64,000 nt of DNA from Tetranychus cinnabarinus (lineage: Eukaryota > Arthropoda > Arachnida > Trombidiformes > Tetranychidae), in the NCBI GenBank assembly GCA_022266195.1, contig WHVY01000002.1, positions 14,709,001 through 14,773,000 on the forward strand. The letters are read 5' to 3'. Position numbers and translations under genes: made by a program. Positions 1-13,700 of the stretch are shown here, piece by piece. Within the stretch, counting starts at the first letter, position 1; the number at the start of each line of letters is the position of its first letter. Below the pieces are notes generated by a model. It saw only the letters and a list, made by a program, of their open reading frames with translations, was not told the DNA's origin and ran no database searches.

Positions 1-3000
1 CTTGCACTTGCTGTCATCAAATGTAAATCTCGACACTTAATTAATATGGATTTATCATGGAAATTCAATTTTCTTTTTTCTCTTCCTTTACATGTTTCAA
101 TCAATTATCTTCAATTGTCGTCTGAGACTCAGGTGGAACCAAGAATGACTTTGTTTCAATTTCAATGAGAAAATGTTACTTTTTACTTTTCTCTCAACTT
201 TTCTGGTTCTTCTTTTGGTTTTGCTTCAACTCTTTACCAAACTAATCAAATTGTAAACTATCAACAATTAAACTCAACTCTTCCGCAAATGAAAAGCAAT
301 GCAATTTAATTAGTTTGGTAAAAGAAGTAAATTAACTTTAACTTTTTCTCCCCTTCCTTCAACTAATGTAATAATTCAATTTTATACTTTGGCTTCGTTT
401 TTTAGCTTCTCTCTGATTGTGTTGAAGACAAAGTTAATTGATTTAGCAAAATAATGATTAATGACATGAAAATGATGAATTGCTGAGTCGAAAATGTTCA
501 AATGATCTTTGGCTTTGCGAAAGGCAATTTACGATTCAAATAATTTGTTTTAATCAACCTCAAAAAACGGATGTTAACTTTTGCTGATTTACTTTCGTTA
601 ACTTCAATTGAGATAAATTGAGTTTTCAAGGGTTAGAACAGTTTTGATTGTTCGAAATTCAGTCACAATTAAAGCCCAGCCAACTGTTTAAAATTGATTG
701 TAGAATAGAAATTGGCAAAAATTTGAAAGTTTTTACAGAATTCGTCAAACTAAATGCTCTAAAATGTCGAGTTGAATGACAATTTACATTTTGATAGAAA
801 TCAGAGAAAATAGAAAACTTTTTTGATTAAAAACTTTATTATTAATAAAATGAAAGAAGGGAATTCAATCATTAAAGACAATTTAAGGTCTCCAAATCAT
901 CGAATTTCTGAAAATTTCTAAAGCTCGTTCATGACGAAATCGCATTCGAATTGCCTGAACAAAGTTTGAAAGAAGCGCGAACAAAAAATGAGTAAATTTG
1001 CTGAAACTCATTCAATTGCGAGAGCGACTGAAAAGTAAAAGCAAAAGTGTAAATCAAATCAAATTTTACCCAAAATCAAGTGTATTTTAGAAAATGTTTT
1101 TCTTAAAAAGAAAATTTTGGAAAAGTTTTCTTCTCAATATTGATTGGTAACTTTTTTGAATGGTTGCATGATAACAATGAACCTCTATCATAACCATTAA
1201 GGTTAACCTCAATTTCATTATTATTTAACCAAAATGTTGATTGAACCAAGACTCAACCCAACAGTGGATAACAATATCACCTAATATCGGGGAAAAAAAG
1301 GAAAAGAGAAAAAAATGTTGAACATGTGAAAGAATCGAAAGAAGAAAAAGAAAGAAGGTAAAAGGTAGAAATATTAGCTCGCAGGTATTTCCAGCCTGAG
1401 ATTCATTTCAATTCATCCTTCCTCTACTCATCATATCTTATTATAGTCGCTGAATATAAACCGTACAAGAGTAAATTTTCTGGCTTGTATTATTTACCCA
1501 AAGAAAATGAGCAAAGAAAAGAGCAAAGCCAAAAAAACGAAAAGAAAGAGAAAAAAATGAAATTGTTCTGATTATCATCATTCAGTTTTTTCCTCATTTC
1601 ACCAAAGTCATCATCATTATCTAGCTTCCTCTTGATCATCATCTTACATCTGACCAGGTAACAAGGAATAAAAGAATGCATTAAAGCCAAAAAACTGGCA
1701 GAAAAGCAATCTCAATCTAATATTTATCTCTACCTTAATATTTATTATAAAGATGTATTCATCTTACATGAAGATATCAATATTGCCATCATTTCTGTTA
1801 TTGATGAATTGATGGATAGTTGAACGCTAAAAGCAACTTTTTTCCTGTCAAAAGTAGAACAAAATTTTTTACTCTTTTCTTTCAATGTCGACTTTTTTCA
1901 CTTCTTCATTGACACATGCTGTTGAAAGGTTACTACTGATCTGAATAGGTAACAGAGTTTGCTTTTCCTCTCCTTGGCTTCAGGCTTTGTCGCCTTTCAA
2001 AGCCATTTAAATTGTTGGTGAAAATGGTTCAACATTTTTCCATCAACATCTTCATTAGATTCATTTTTAGGTTCGCCTTTTCCTTCAATTGCCTTTTCTT
2101 GCCATCATACAAGATATAATAAATTTGTATTAACCTTTCAAATTGCATTTCTCAATGCAATGAATTTCAGATTCTTGACGGAATCACATTGAATGAGAAG
2201 AAGAATCATTTCAACGAAAGAATCAGACAAGTGAAATGTTGATTCGTTTCTACTTTTCTTCTTCTTCTTCTTTTCCAGTCAATTGATGATTTGTTTGATT
2301 CCCGTTTATGCTTTGCTTCTTGGCTTTTCATGGGAAAGCAAAATTTGAAATTGATGATGGAAATCAATAGATTTAGAGTTTGCTCGAGTTTTTGTGAAAA
2401 GGATGAAGAGTTAAAAGAGATTAGAAATTGGAATGAAAGTTGGAATAAACAGATATTCAGATTAAAATTTATATCACAAGTTGGGCCTTCTATTTGCGAA
2501 TTCATTTGGTGTTCATCTTTAGTCTTTCATCATTTCACTTTTTTCTTCTTTTTCCCTTTTCTTTCCTTTCTAAATATTCTGAATAATTTCAGTTGAGCGC
2601 AACAATTTATTCATGCCAACCAAATGCTATAACCATTTCAATGCATCAGCTTATTTGCTCTTCAAATACAGATAAAGGTTTTAAGCTGAAAAGGAAAAAT
2701 GATGGAGGAGAAAATGAAAAAAAGGTAAAATTCCAGGTAAAGTTGAAACTTATTCGTTCTTCTATTAATGCCTTTTCCAATCTTGGTCATTTATCCTTTT
2801 CTATTCATTGATCATGTTCATCATGAATTCCGATCACTCGAACAGCTTCAACAAGGAGAAAAAGTTTCCAAAGAAAAAGAGAAATCATTCAAATTATAAA
2901 TTATTTGAAACAAAATTCAACATCAACATCACATAATACCAATTGAAGGATTCCAAAATTTGGACCGAAAATGAAATTCAAAGCAAAACTTTAAAAAGAT

Positions 3001-5150
3001 AACCTTCAATGTTCTGGTTCCATTCGAAAAAAAATGTTTTAGAACAAAGAAAACTGAATATATTCTTATCATTTCTCGTTTGTACGAAGTTCGATTTCAT
3101 CTCTCGAAGTTTTGGAATAATTGCATGAAATAGAATTTCAAAGAAATTTCTTCGACTGAAATTGTCTGAATTTTTCTCTGCAGAAAACTTTGCTTTTCTT
3201 GATAATCTTTTTCTTTGCTCAGCGTTCATAACGGGCTTTCGTCATTTCGTGACTTGTTCAAGATTGCTAAAGATTAGAAGCGAAGTTTGTCTTTAATGGT
3301 GAATATGCAACTCGAATGCTTAGGATTTTGAGTTGATCTTGACAAGTTGCTCAACATCTTTTATCGATTCAATTACTTTCGTGATTCATGTTGATGGAAG
3401 GAATGAATTTTCATGATGAAAAAGACTTGAGTTGATAATTTTGATGGACTTTAGATCATCTTTTTTCATCGACTTTCATCTTCTTTAATCAGCTCAATAA
3501 CTTATTTTCAATTTGAATGAATTTCAAATTTACTTTTTCTTTTCATTGAATTGAGTAGAGAAAAAAGAGAAAAATAAAAAACTTTTTTTTCACCTTTTTT
3601 CATCTTCTATTCTCATAAATAAAAATCATTACTATAAGTGGTTCAAAGATGCTCACAATTCGAGTAACATTTATTCGCCTCTTCAAAGTTTAAAAATTTT
3701 TACACAAAATTTTTCCATCTAAAATAGCAAATCTAAACGAACAAAAATTCAAGTTGTTTTCCTTGTTTCTTAACTATTATTTACAGAGTAGCTCGGAGTT
3801 GTTACGTAAACTCATAACCAAATTGATAAAACTTGAACATTTCAAGTTCATTTCTTTCATTTAATCGGAAAATTCCTTTACTCTTTCCCAACTTTTTCTG
3901 TGTCAAAATCAAAATTAGTTTCGTGCCAACTTTCGAAGGTAAGTTTAAATTTGTCAGATAAACCGATTTCACCGATTATCGCACTCAATGCAAATGCGTT
4001 CAGAGTTTTTAGAATAACCTGATAACGAGAAAATTTCGAAAGTAAATTTATTGATCATCTAATTGATGTAGAAAAAATTGAATATCGATTTACAGAATGG
4101 TAATCATGATAGTTCTAAGAGTCAGATTTTTTACTTTCTAGTTTTGCTATAAATATAGATCCAGCGATCTAATGATTAATGATTTACTCGAGATTAACAT
4201 CAATATCTTGCTGTGCAAACATGATGATCTTCTGATCTATGTTTTTGTTGGAGTCGGCTGATAACCAACAATTGCCTTTGATAAACTACAATGGAGTTCA
4301 GAGCTTAGCGTCAAGACCGTTCCAGTTCATGCAAGGTTCAGCTAAAGTTCTTGGCGAAATTTATGACATGGAAATTTTTAGTTAAAAGATGAAAAGCAAA
4401 TACGATTGAACATTAGACGTGACAAGTTGATGTGAATATTGGGTTCGACGATAAACTTGGGTTTCATCCTTTATTGGTTAAACACATTTTCATATTCAAA
4501 TGTATTAATATTAAGCAACGATAACACGAAAAGTTATCATGAATTTCAATCCCACTGGATATCAATAAACAAATGATATGGAAAAAAGTAAAAGGTTGAA
4601 AAGTAGAAAACAAAACATGATGTATTCATGGCGAAATGAGAAGAGCTGAAAATCGAAATGTCAACCACTTTTTTATCTCCATTTTTTTCTTCTTTACCTC
4701 ATCTTGTTATTTATATTGAAGAGACTTTCATTTCAAGTCTGGGTGTACCTTGGTGTCTGTCTCTTGCTGGATAAATGTAACTCTTATCATTACAGAATTT
4801 TTACTGAAAAAACTCATGAAAAAGAAGAGGCAACTTAAGAGTTTTCATTTACTATTATTTCCATTATTATTATGGTTGTTATTTGAATTAAACTTGTTCC
4901 AACATTTGTTAGTATTCATTTGGAAAATTATTCATTTTCTTGTTCCATTTATTTCTTCCTTTTCATATCTTTTAATACTTTGCAACTTTTTTACATTTTA
5001 TATGAAAAGACTTTTGTGTGTGTTCGTTGCTGGGAAATGCACAAAAGTATCCAGTTTCGGTTGACTTTTGATGGAAATAATAAAAGCTTATGAATAGAAG
5101 AAAGTAAGCCAATCGAAGAAAAGGAAAAGAGGAGAAAAAGTTCTACTTAC
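1..5150 (-). other. Probable first coding intron of the EAG channel gene; no exon found
   Basis: This stretch lies downstream, on the minus strand, of the splice donor that ends the first coding exon of the EAG-type channel. I looked on both strands for PAS-domain coding sequence that would be the next exon and did not see any, so the rest of the channel probably lies beyond the window edge. The open frames here are short, rich in F/S/L or K/E, and match homopurine or homopyrimidine tracts rather than conserved protein. I see no convincing gene, RNA or mobile element. Confidence 0.55.
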
Positions 5151-5229
5151 GAAGTGAATTATATCTCCGAATAATATTCTCGAGGAATGTATTCTGAGGT
5201 GCGACGAGCCCTCTTCGTCCCCCCGGCAT
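5151..5229 (-). CDS. eag: EAG (ether-a-go-go, KCNH) potassium channel, first coding exon only
   Basis: Seen: a minus-strand ATG at 5229 opens a 26-codon exon starting MPGGRRGLVAPQNTFLENI and ending in a good donor (GTAAGTAG, first base 5150), one base into the next codon. Known: this N-terminal cap is nearly invariant in EAG channels (Drosophila eag, vertebrate KCNH1/KCNH5), where it precedes the PAS domain and takes part in gating of the voltage-dependent K+ channel in the plasma membrane. A splice acceptor (TTTCAG) lies at 5348-5353, so the exon probably spans 5151-5347 with 118 bases of 5' UTR, and the transcript must start further upstream near 5.4-10.6 kb. The PAS, six-transmembrane and cyclic-nucleotide-binding-like parts are not in the window. 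The exon is identified by motif alone, but the motif is highly specific. Confidence 0.88.
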
Positions 5230-5347
5230 CTTAACATTACGCAGTTTCTTGATAAGAGTTGAACCCGCGACGAGTATTTGTCAATGTGTGAGCTTTCAAG
5301 AGAGTTGCAGATGACGATAAATTAGAATACGAAGTTTTGGCCAAAAT

Positions 5348-8300
5348 CTGAAACAAGAAAAGTCAAAAATTTCGATCAAAACAAATTAAAAGCAAAAGTT
5401 CAAAAGCAGAAGAAATCGGAAAAGACAAATTCGTGGTTATCCAAATTTTATCTTGATGCTGCTTAAGAAATAATTTCAAGGTTTCTTTATCAATCAAGCT
5501 TCGAGTTTCATTCTTAATTATTTCACCTTCTCATGTTAATTGAAATATTAGAGTTTCATTATCACGACTAACTTAACGATCATGAAGCAACAATAATTAT
5601 CATTGGAATAACCTTTGAATAGAAATAAGAGAAAATCAATTTTTGGAACAACTTTTTTGTTCGACGATAAAAAATGTTCCAAAGTCGTTTCTTCTTTTTT
5701 CAGCACACATGGGAATGAAAAGCTCACAACAGCAAAGATAATGGTTAAAGGTTACAATGAGGAATGGTGAAAAGATGACAAAGATGAAGATTGAGAGGAA
5801 AAGATTGAAGGTTGCATTGTGGGTGAGATTGAAGGTGGATTTGTTGACTTAGAGTCAAGGCTTAAAGACTGGTGAGAGAAAGGATTGAAAGTATTAACCA
5901 GGAAAAGAGAGATGAGCAAGTAAAAAGTGAAAGACAGGAAAATGAAAATGTTGATGTGTAAAGTGATGGAAAAGTGAACGGATTAAGTTTGATGGATCAA
6001 GGGAAAAAACATTGAAAAAAACAGTTATCGTTAAATGAGCCAATCATTGGACATTGCATGCTAATCACATGGAGTCACAAGGAGTGAACAAAATATTTAA
6101 TGAAACATAATCACCATTGAAAGTCTCGAGAAAAGTATATTCCTTGAACGAAACAAAACTAAACAAAAGGCCAAAGATAAAGGTGAGGTAGATGATGATT
6201 ACACTTAGAGTAAAATCACTGTTAGTTATTTGTTTTCAGTGTTGAACATTTTTTTCTTGCACCAAACGAAACTTTTTTTTTCCTGGTTTTACAAAAGTGT
6301 TTATTCAAGGAATCTGGTGAAGATGGATGATGATACAGATGATTAAATGATTGCAAGGGTTTGATTACAATTTGTTAAATTGCACATTATTAAAAGAAGG
6401 TAAACATTTTCATGTTTTCACAGAAAAAAAATAATTTGCTCAATTTGGTTAAAGGTTTTTGCAAAATAAATTTTGTATAAGGTCAACATTTATTATTATT
6501 ATTTGTTTCCCTTAACAATCAACAACCAGCATTATACAAACACAGGGAAGGACAAGAGAGGAAAATGAAGAGAGAGAGAAAGAGACTGAATAATAGACAG
6601 GGAAGAATGGAAGAATAGTGAGAACTTGTCAAGAGTAATAACAATAATAATATTGGTAATGTGAATCAATAAAATGCGAATAAATTGACGATTAAACTTC
6701 AACTTTGCCTTTGATGTTAGTCATGAAAATGGCTTTCAAGAAGAGCAAATGAATGTAATCACAATAATTGATAAGCTGGGAGTTTGCCTGGGAGTAAAGA
6801 ATATTTGGAAATTTTCTCAAATCGAAGGTTGAAATTTTTTAGAACTTTTCCTCCTGACAAAACTTGAATCACGATTTCTAGTGTTGTTTATGTTTCTGGT
6901 TGGTAACATGAAGGTGAGACATTATGCGTTGATATGGCGAATTTAATTTTCGAGAAAAAAAACACTTTCTATTCAATTGTTTCACTGATAAACATTTTGT
7001 TGAACAGATTATTGTTGAGCTTATCCACTTTAGATGTTTGTGTTGGGCACTTGATGAAAGTGGAGATGAGATTAATGATTGGTTCCAAGACTGAACTGGG
7101 ACTTTTCTTTGTTGCTCAATTACAAGGGTAAAGTAAAAGGGTTAATCAGGGCAATGAGATTGTGATGAGAAACAAAAGTTTGGTTCGGGAAAAGTTGTGA
7201 CTCGACTGACGGTTGAAATGGTTTTCATGAGGCAAAAAGCGATCATGAGATGATGAGAAAAGTGAGATGAAAAAGAGTGAGAAAAGGATAGAGACGGAGA
7301 GAGTTGAAGTTATGGCCAGTTGAAGATCGTTTACTTTCTTGTCTGAGTTGCTCAATGGAAATGTTTAGTTGAGCGCATTTCCAAAGCGAATCAACATTTA
7401 TTCAAAACTAAATTTTATTCAATCGAAAGAGAATGAATATTTTTCTCTCTTTTTCCTTTCCTTTTCCTTTCATTCCTAACTTTTCCTCTTTACACTCCTA
7501 ATTGCTATCTGGACCCAATTCTGATAACTTGTCTAGACTCTAGTCAGTCCCTGTTAACCTCCCAGTCGAAGCCGAGTTTTCTCCTTTTACAGAATATTCC
7601 AGCACTTATTGTTTTCCTTCAACACCATAACAGATTAGTTAATTAATCTTCTAACCTTTCAGGATTAAATCAGGTTTAATCGAATCTTATTCAAACATTT
7701 TCTTCTCTGGACTTTACCTTCATTTGGTTTTTGCTTTTCATTGGATTCACAGAATTTTTCGATTTTTTTCCTCTTAAATTCCCATTTGATTCCAATTGGA
7801 AGGAAAAGAAAGTTTCAAATAAAAGTTATCAATATTTTGCTTCATTTCTTTCAATGTTGTCCTTTTTAATATAAATAAATATCTATTGATTTGGGCAATG
7901 AAAAGGCAAAGATTATCCTTTTACGCGTGATTGCTTTATGATGATCAAACATTTATCTTCAATCATCTTCTCTTTTATATTTAACATCATCATTTTCCTT
8001 TCAACTCTTTTTTTCTCTCTCTCTCTCTTCTTCTTCTCATGAAATACAAGGAATAACTGAATCATAATCATGATCGTCAAAACAACAGCAAACAAGAGGC
8101 AACAGGGAGTAAAAAAAGCGATTATAAAGCAACTCAAATTGAAAACACCAAAGCAACTATAAATAATCTCAACATTTTTTTTCTCTCTCTCTCTCTTACT
8201 ATCCATGTATTAATATCATCTGGATAACAATCTTTTCATGTATTAAAGGAGCATTTAACATTTTTCCTGGTTCAATGAAAACAAAAGACGAAAAATTGTT

Positions 8301-10763
8301 ATTACCATTGTTATCAGTTACCATTATCACAGTGGATAACAATAAAAACACCGATCATAAAACAATAATGTTTCAAGAAACAGACACAAAGCAGTTGAAA
8401 AAAATATCACAACATTTTAATATAAATTATCTTAAATGGTACGCCAAGGATGCTTTGACTATTAAAAGTGTAGAGTGAAAAGTTGAGTAAAACGAGAAGA
8501 CGAGCAAAAAAGTAGATTCAGATGTAATAGTGAAATGAAGGAGAAGAAGAGGAAGAAAAGGGAATTGTTATTGTTGCTTCTAATTGTTATCATTTTATAG
8601 TTACAATCGTTAAATGTGTTCAACAAGACAACAGAACCACAGATCATTTATTACATAATGAGTACTTGAAGAGAGAGAGTGGAAGAGAAGAAGATTTGGT
8701 GATAATGAGAAAGAGTATTAAGAATTGTCTCTGGAAAAGTAAGGTTGAAATGCCTACAAACAACTCAAAAATCAATTCCGTGTCATGCTGCTGCTTTTTC
8801 TTCTTTTCTGTTTCTTCTTTTATCTTCATAATGAAACTCTATCTTCTAATCTTCTTCGTCTTCTTTTTCGTCTTCTTCCAATTCAATTCAAATGGAGAAA
8901 TATTCTCTTCTTTTTTCTGCTCTCTTCATTTTCTTCGTCTGGGAGTTTTGTTTTGGTTTTTTTCCTCTGATGAAAGGTTTCGGTGACAACGGATTTGCTC
9001 CATTAACTTTCCCAGCCTAGGGTTACTCAATGAGTTATGAGATGCAATCCAGTCAAACTCGAGTCCTTCATCTTCATTTATTTTCCTCTTGAAAATCTTC
9101 TCTTTCATCATCTTTAACCATCTTCATCATCCTGTCTTCATCTTTATCATTACTTTTACTTTTCCTTATTTTCATCTATTCTTGTATTCCGTCGGTTCAT
9201 CCAAATTGCATTGATATTGGTTAAAGGTTGTGATTGTCTTCAACTTTTCTCAATCATTTTCTTTCGACTTTTCCTTCACTCATTCATCATTTTCATCTTT
9301 CAACTCTTTGGATAACATCTTTTTCATCATTTAAACCTATTTAATGTCTCATTGTTTCAGTCCATCGATATAAATTGGTAAAGGAATAGAGATTGATTTA
9401 AGTGAAAATTTCTTTTACTTTGTTCTGTCCTTTTTCAATGTTGAAATGTTTTGTTTTTTGAATTATTATATTTTTATAACATTTTGAGTTTCTGTAAATT
9501 ATTTCAATTCAGCCTTTAATTGCTAATCGAAAATTGAATTTGTTCATTTGCCTGGCAAATTTTGACTTGACTTCTCTGTAAACTACTTATATTTACTGGT
9601 AAATTGTTGTTTTTGTTTTACTTCAAATGGCTTATTTGATTTGTTTAAAGAAATAAAATTGGTAAACATTTGTTTAATCAAATGGAAAAGCATATTTATA
9701 TTGACAGAGAAACTAAATTGTAATCATTTCTCTTCTTTTGCATGTATAAATATTGAATGAAAAAAAACAGAATTATTTTATGTACATTATTCAATGTCCT
9801 TTTGCTTGCGTTTTTTTCGTAACTTTTGGGTTTGCTTGTTCCATGTTGTTGGTGTTCTCGCATTTTTTGCTGTTCATCATCAAAAAATATATTTACAAAG
9901 TTAGAATTAGATTAAATTCTGATTGATTCCTATAACATTAACAATAGTTTTTTTTAACTCTCTTTACAAAGTGAATCAGAATACAAATTTTAAGAAGACT
10001 TGGTTTCTTTCATTTTAACGGCTTTTCCAGGTAAATTTTTGTTCAATGTCGATGACGGCAATGAAGATGAATGGCAATGATGAAAATGATAAGGAAAACG
10101 TATAAAAAGAGGAAATATTTTGAATAACTAAGATGATGCATTTTCAATTTTGAGTAAGGCCACAATCTGTGTTTATAAGGCAAGAGTTATGCAGATATAT
10201 ATCAGGCAAACAGGTACGATGAGAAATATTGGCCATTCTTCGGCCCGCTTGGTTATATCGAGTCAATTTGTATTGGAAGAGAGGCAAGAACGGGTTTGAA
10301 GAAACTTTAAGATGATGGAATGGATGAAAAGGTGGAAACGCAGGCAAAGAGAGAAGGAGAAGGTTGAGAGAAAGAGTAAGGTTCATCTTGACGGGATTAT
10401 TTTGTGATCAGCAACAGTGAGAGATACAGAATGGCAAAGAGTAATTTAAAGGTTGATTTGATGTTGAAGTTGATTGTGATGATGTTGGCATTCATTGTGG
10501 TAAACAGAGAAGGCAAAAGAGCACGATAACAGTTTTGGCCAATAGCAGCAGAAAGATAAAAATATATAATATGTATAAATATGTATATGTATTTAAATAT
10601 TTATATTTAATATTTTATCAATAAACCAATGGACGTATTCCTGTAAGTCATATTATTGTACGAAAAAAAGAGATGTAATTTCCAGGCCAGAATGTTTCTT
10701 TACTCTTTTCTCATTGCAACGCTGGGTTTAAGTTTGTCTTTGCGCGTTTTTATTAAGTACGAT
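5348..10763. other. Non-coding stretch between the EAG first coding exon and ROCK
   Basis: It should hold the upstream 5' UTR exon(s), intron and promoter of the EAG gene, because its first coding exon has an upstream splice acceptor. It contains purine-rich tracts (about 5750-6000 and 6540-6620) and CT repeats (about 8010-8040 and 8180-8200). The open frames it carries (for example 7913-8206 and 8666-8986) follow these tracts and look like chance. No conserved protein, tRNA or transposon was recognised. Confidence 0.5.
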
Positions 10764-13700
10764 TCATTTGGCTGCGTAGCCACCTTTTTCAATCTTTTTC
10801 CTCAATTTGGAAACCCAATACTGTTGTTCCTCTATTGTTCCAGCCAACAATAAAAGTTCTTTGGCGCTGTTGGGATCATAATTTACTTTACATGGTGCAA
10901 TTTTTTCCTCTGTTATGTGTTCCCGATGAACTTTGACTCGGCATCCTATTGGAAAGTAAAATAAACGATATAAGTTAATGGATATAAAAATGCAATTAAA
11001 TGAGAGAAACGATCCTTCTTTGAAACATGTTTTTAAGATTGTTGTTTCTCTTCATCATTAAATTGTCTGACAAGCATTCATGAAGCATGTACGTACGTCG
11101 ACATTCCAATGCTAATGGAGGTTTGAACATATGCCAAAGTGGCTTTGGACAAACTTCACAAGTTGTAGGCATGTGATAACTGATGGGAATAAAATCATGT
11201 CCTTTGTGCTGCTCCACTCCTGACTGTGGCAGCTAAATGGTAGAGAGACGGATAAAAGAAAAACGAAAATTAATATTGAAATAATTATGAATAAAAATTG
11301 ATTAAAATGATAAAGGTTTGGTTTTTTTGTTCTTTTCTGGGCCAATCATTGTGCATCAACATGAAGTAATGATTATATTGAATAATGATTGACATTAGCA
11401 TAAGTAAATAATTAACCCTAATGAGGAGACTACAAATGTAGTAAAAGAAAGTGAGACGTGATAATGAATACAATTTGATGAGATGTTCATTTTTTTACAA
11501 ATTGACGAGTTTGACTCGGGCTAAGTTGGTTTCTAAGTGTCAATAAACAGCCTATAACCTTGAGAGATGACAAGTTCATTCACATGTTCATGAAATACCA
11601 CTGAGAATATTGCTGTCTCTGTCAAATTCTTGAGACTAGGATGACAGAAGTACACAGATACAAACTCATCAACATGTAAAATAGATGTACATTAAATTGT
11701 ACAGTTATGAATATTTTGCTGCAAAGTTGAGACAAAAGTTGAATCAATCAGATATCTGTGTGAAAATTTGCCAGATACAATAAAACTTCCTGCTGTTTGA
11801 ACTCTCTGGATCGTTGTAAAGGATTGTTACCTCTTTTTGAAGTTCCGGTGGAGTTGAGTCAGTTGGTTTCCTGCTTTCACCTTCCCCAGCGTATAAGAGC
11901 TGAATAGAAGAAAAAATTCAAAAATTAGCGACAATTCTGTAAACACGAGATTTAATTATTCATTACCTGAAATATTCTAGGGATTTCTTTTGCATCAGCA
12001 CGGATGACATCACCTTGGGTAACAGGTCGAACGTGAAATAATTTACTAAAGAAAGAAAAGAAATTATCGGTTAAAATGTCTTGATCGATTTAAGATGAAA
12101 TTAATTCAAGAATTAACTATTAACCTTAAATCCAATATTAGAGCTGGATCAGCTTTGGCTTTATCTGCTTCACTGTTATAAAATATAATTTTACGACTCG
12201 ATACTACAACATATTGCTTCCTCCAACCATATCTTTTAATGTTTTGCTTATTTGGTATAGAAAGCCATCCTTGAAGACGCATATTTTCAACATCCTCTGA
12301 ATCATTATTAACCAAAGATAATTGACTTGAATGGAGATCAATGGTTGTAATTGATTCTCTATGACAGATTTGCATCCTAAGATTTTCAATTTCAGAATCT
12401 TTAGAGTCAACTTCCATTTGTAACTTAATCTTTGCTTGGTTTTCCTCATGAAGTGAAGCTTGAAGCTCGGATATTTCTTTCTGGAAACGGGCAACCATTT
12501 GATTGTACTTTTCTCTCTCCTTGAATCAAAAATTAAAAAATAACGATTAGTAAAATTTACTCAAACATAATAGATTATTTTTGTGTTAATCAAAATTTCA
12601 AAATATTAGTAAACTAGAGTTTCCATCAACTCTGAATTCAAGAAGTGGCGTAAACCCATTGACAGTTAAATGTTTGATGTTTTCTTTCAAATTTTTTGCT
12701 AATTGTTTCTGCAATTGCAATTTTTGAGCAAAAATAAATGAAAACTATTGAGTTCTTATCAACTGGCAATGCTTTTACAAGGGTAAATCAATCGAGAAAG
12801 GTTCAATGTTCGTACTTGAGTCAGATCTTGTTGAAGTTTTCTACATTCCTTCTCTTTCTTTCTGAGTTCAGTTGAGCTTGATTTGTTCTTCTTTCCACCA
12901 ATATTCGCAATATCTTTCCGTGTCATAATTTCTTCAAGTTTATGGACAGCCTGAAAAGAAGAAAAAAAGATAAGTTTGTTAGTTTTGTACCAAATAAAAC
13001 AAAAGATGAGATAATGTAATCATTATAAGTTGATAGACGCATAAAAAAATTAAAATTTTGAGAGGAAAAATGGTTCAATTTTCAGACAATTGCATGAATA
13101 ATGATGAATGAAAGAAAAAATTTGATCACTAATCATGCTTTAGAGTGCTGTTTGTTTCGTTTTTACTCTCTTTTTTTGTTAATCTTCCTTTATTACCTGA
13201 GTCTTGAGATCTCGCTCCCGTTTCAACTGTTTCTGGAGGAGTGCCAATTCCTCTTGATTGGTGTTATGGTTCTTCATATTGTTGATTTCTACTTGGTGTC
13301 AGATAGAAGAGAAAGAAGAAAAAAAAGAAATCAGATTAGATTATCGTTCATCATAATTTTCTAGCTCAATTTCAATTCATTTTTCATTTTCTTGTGTTTG
13401 GAGAGAAAAAAATAATGCTTCCGATTGTGTTAACGGTAACCTGTAAACCGGAATACATTCAAAAGGTAAAGGTTTAATGAAAAAAAATACGAAGAAAAGA
13501 AAAGATGACAAAAAACAAGTTTGAAAGTGAAAGATAAACTGAAGAAAATAATGAAAAGGAATTCTATTCTCTCGGTTGATGATTGTCCAGAAAAGTTAAC
13601 CAGAACTGGAACAATTGATGTTAGATTCAACTGACTACGAATAGCAAAAGATTTCAAACTTGACTTTCGATGAAAATTGTAAAAACATCTGACCTTTAAT

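Noticed and set aside
2206..2811. Open frames in the left 10 kb (for example 2206-2505, 2291-2596, 4750-5064, 7913-8206, 8666-8986)
   Set aside because: Phe/Leu/Ser- or Lys/Glu-rich translations of homopolymer-like tracts, no domain, no consistent splice signals.
10748..10755. AATAAA on the minus strand about 10 bases after the ROCK stop codon
   Set aside because: It is very close to the stop codon and in an A/T-rich stretch; too weak to call as the poly(A) signal without transcript data.
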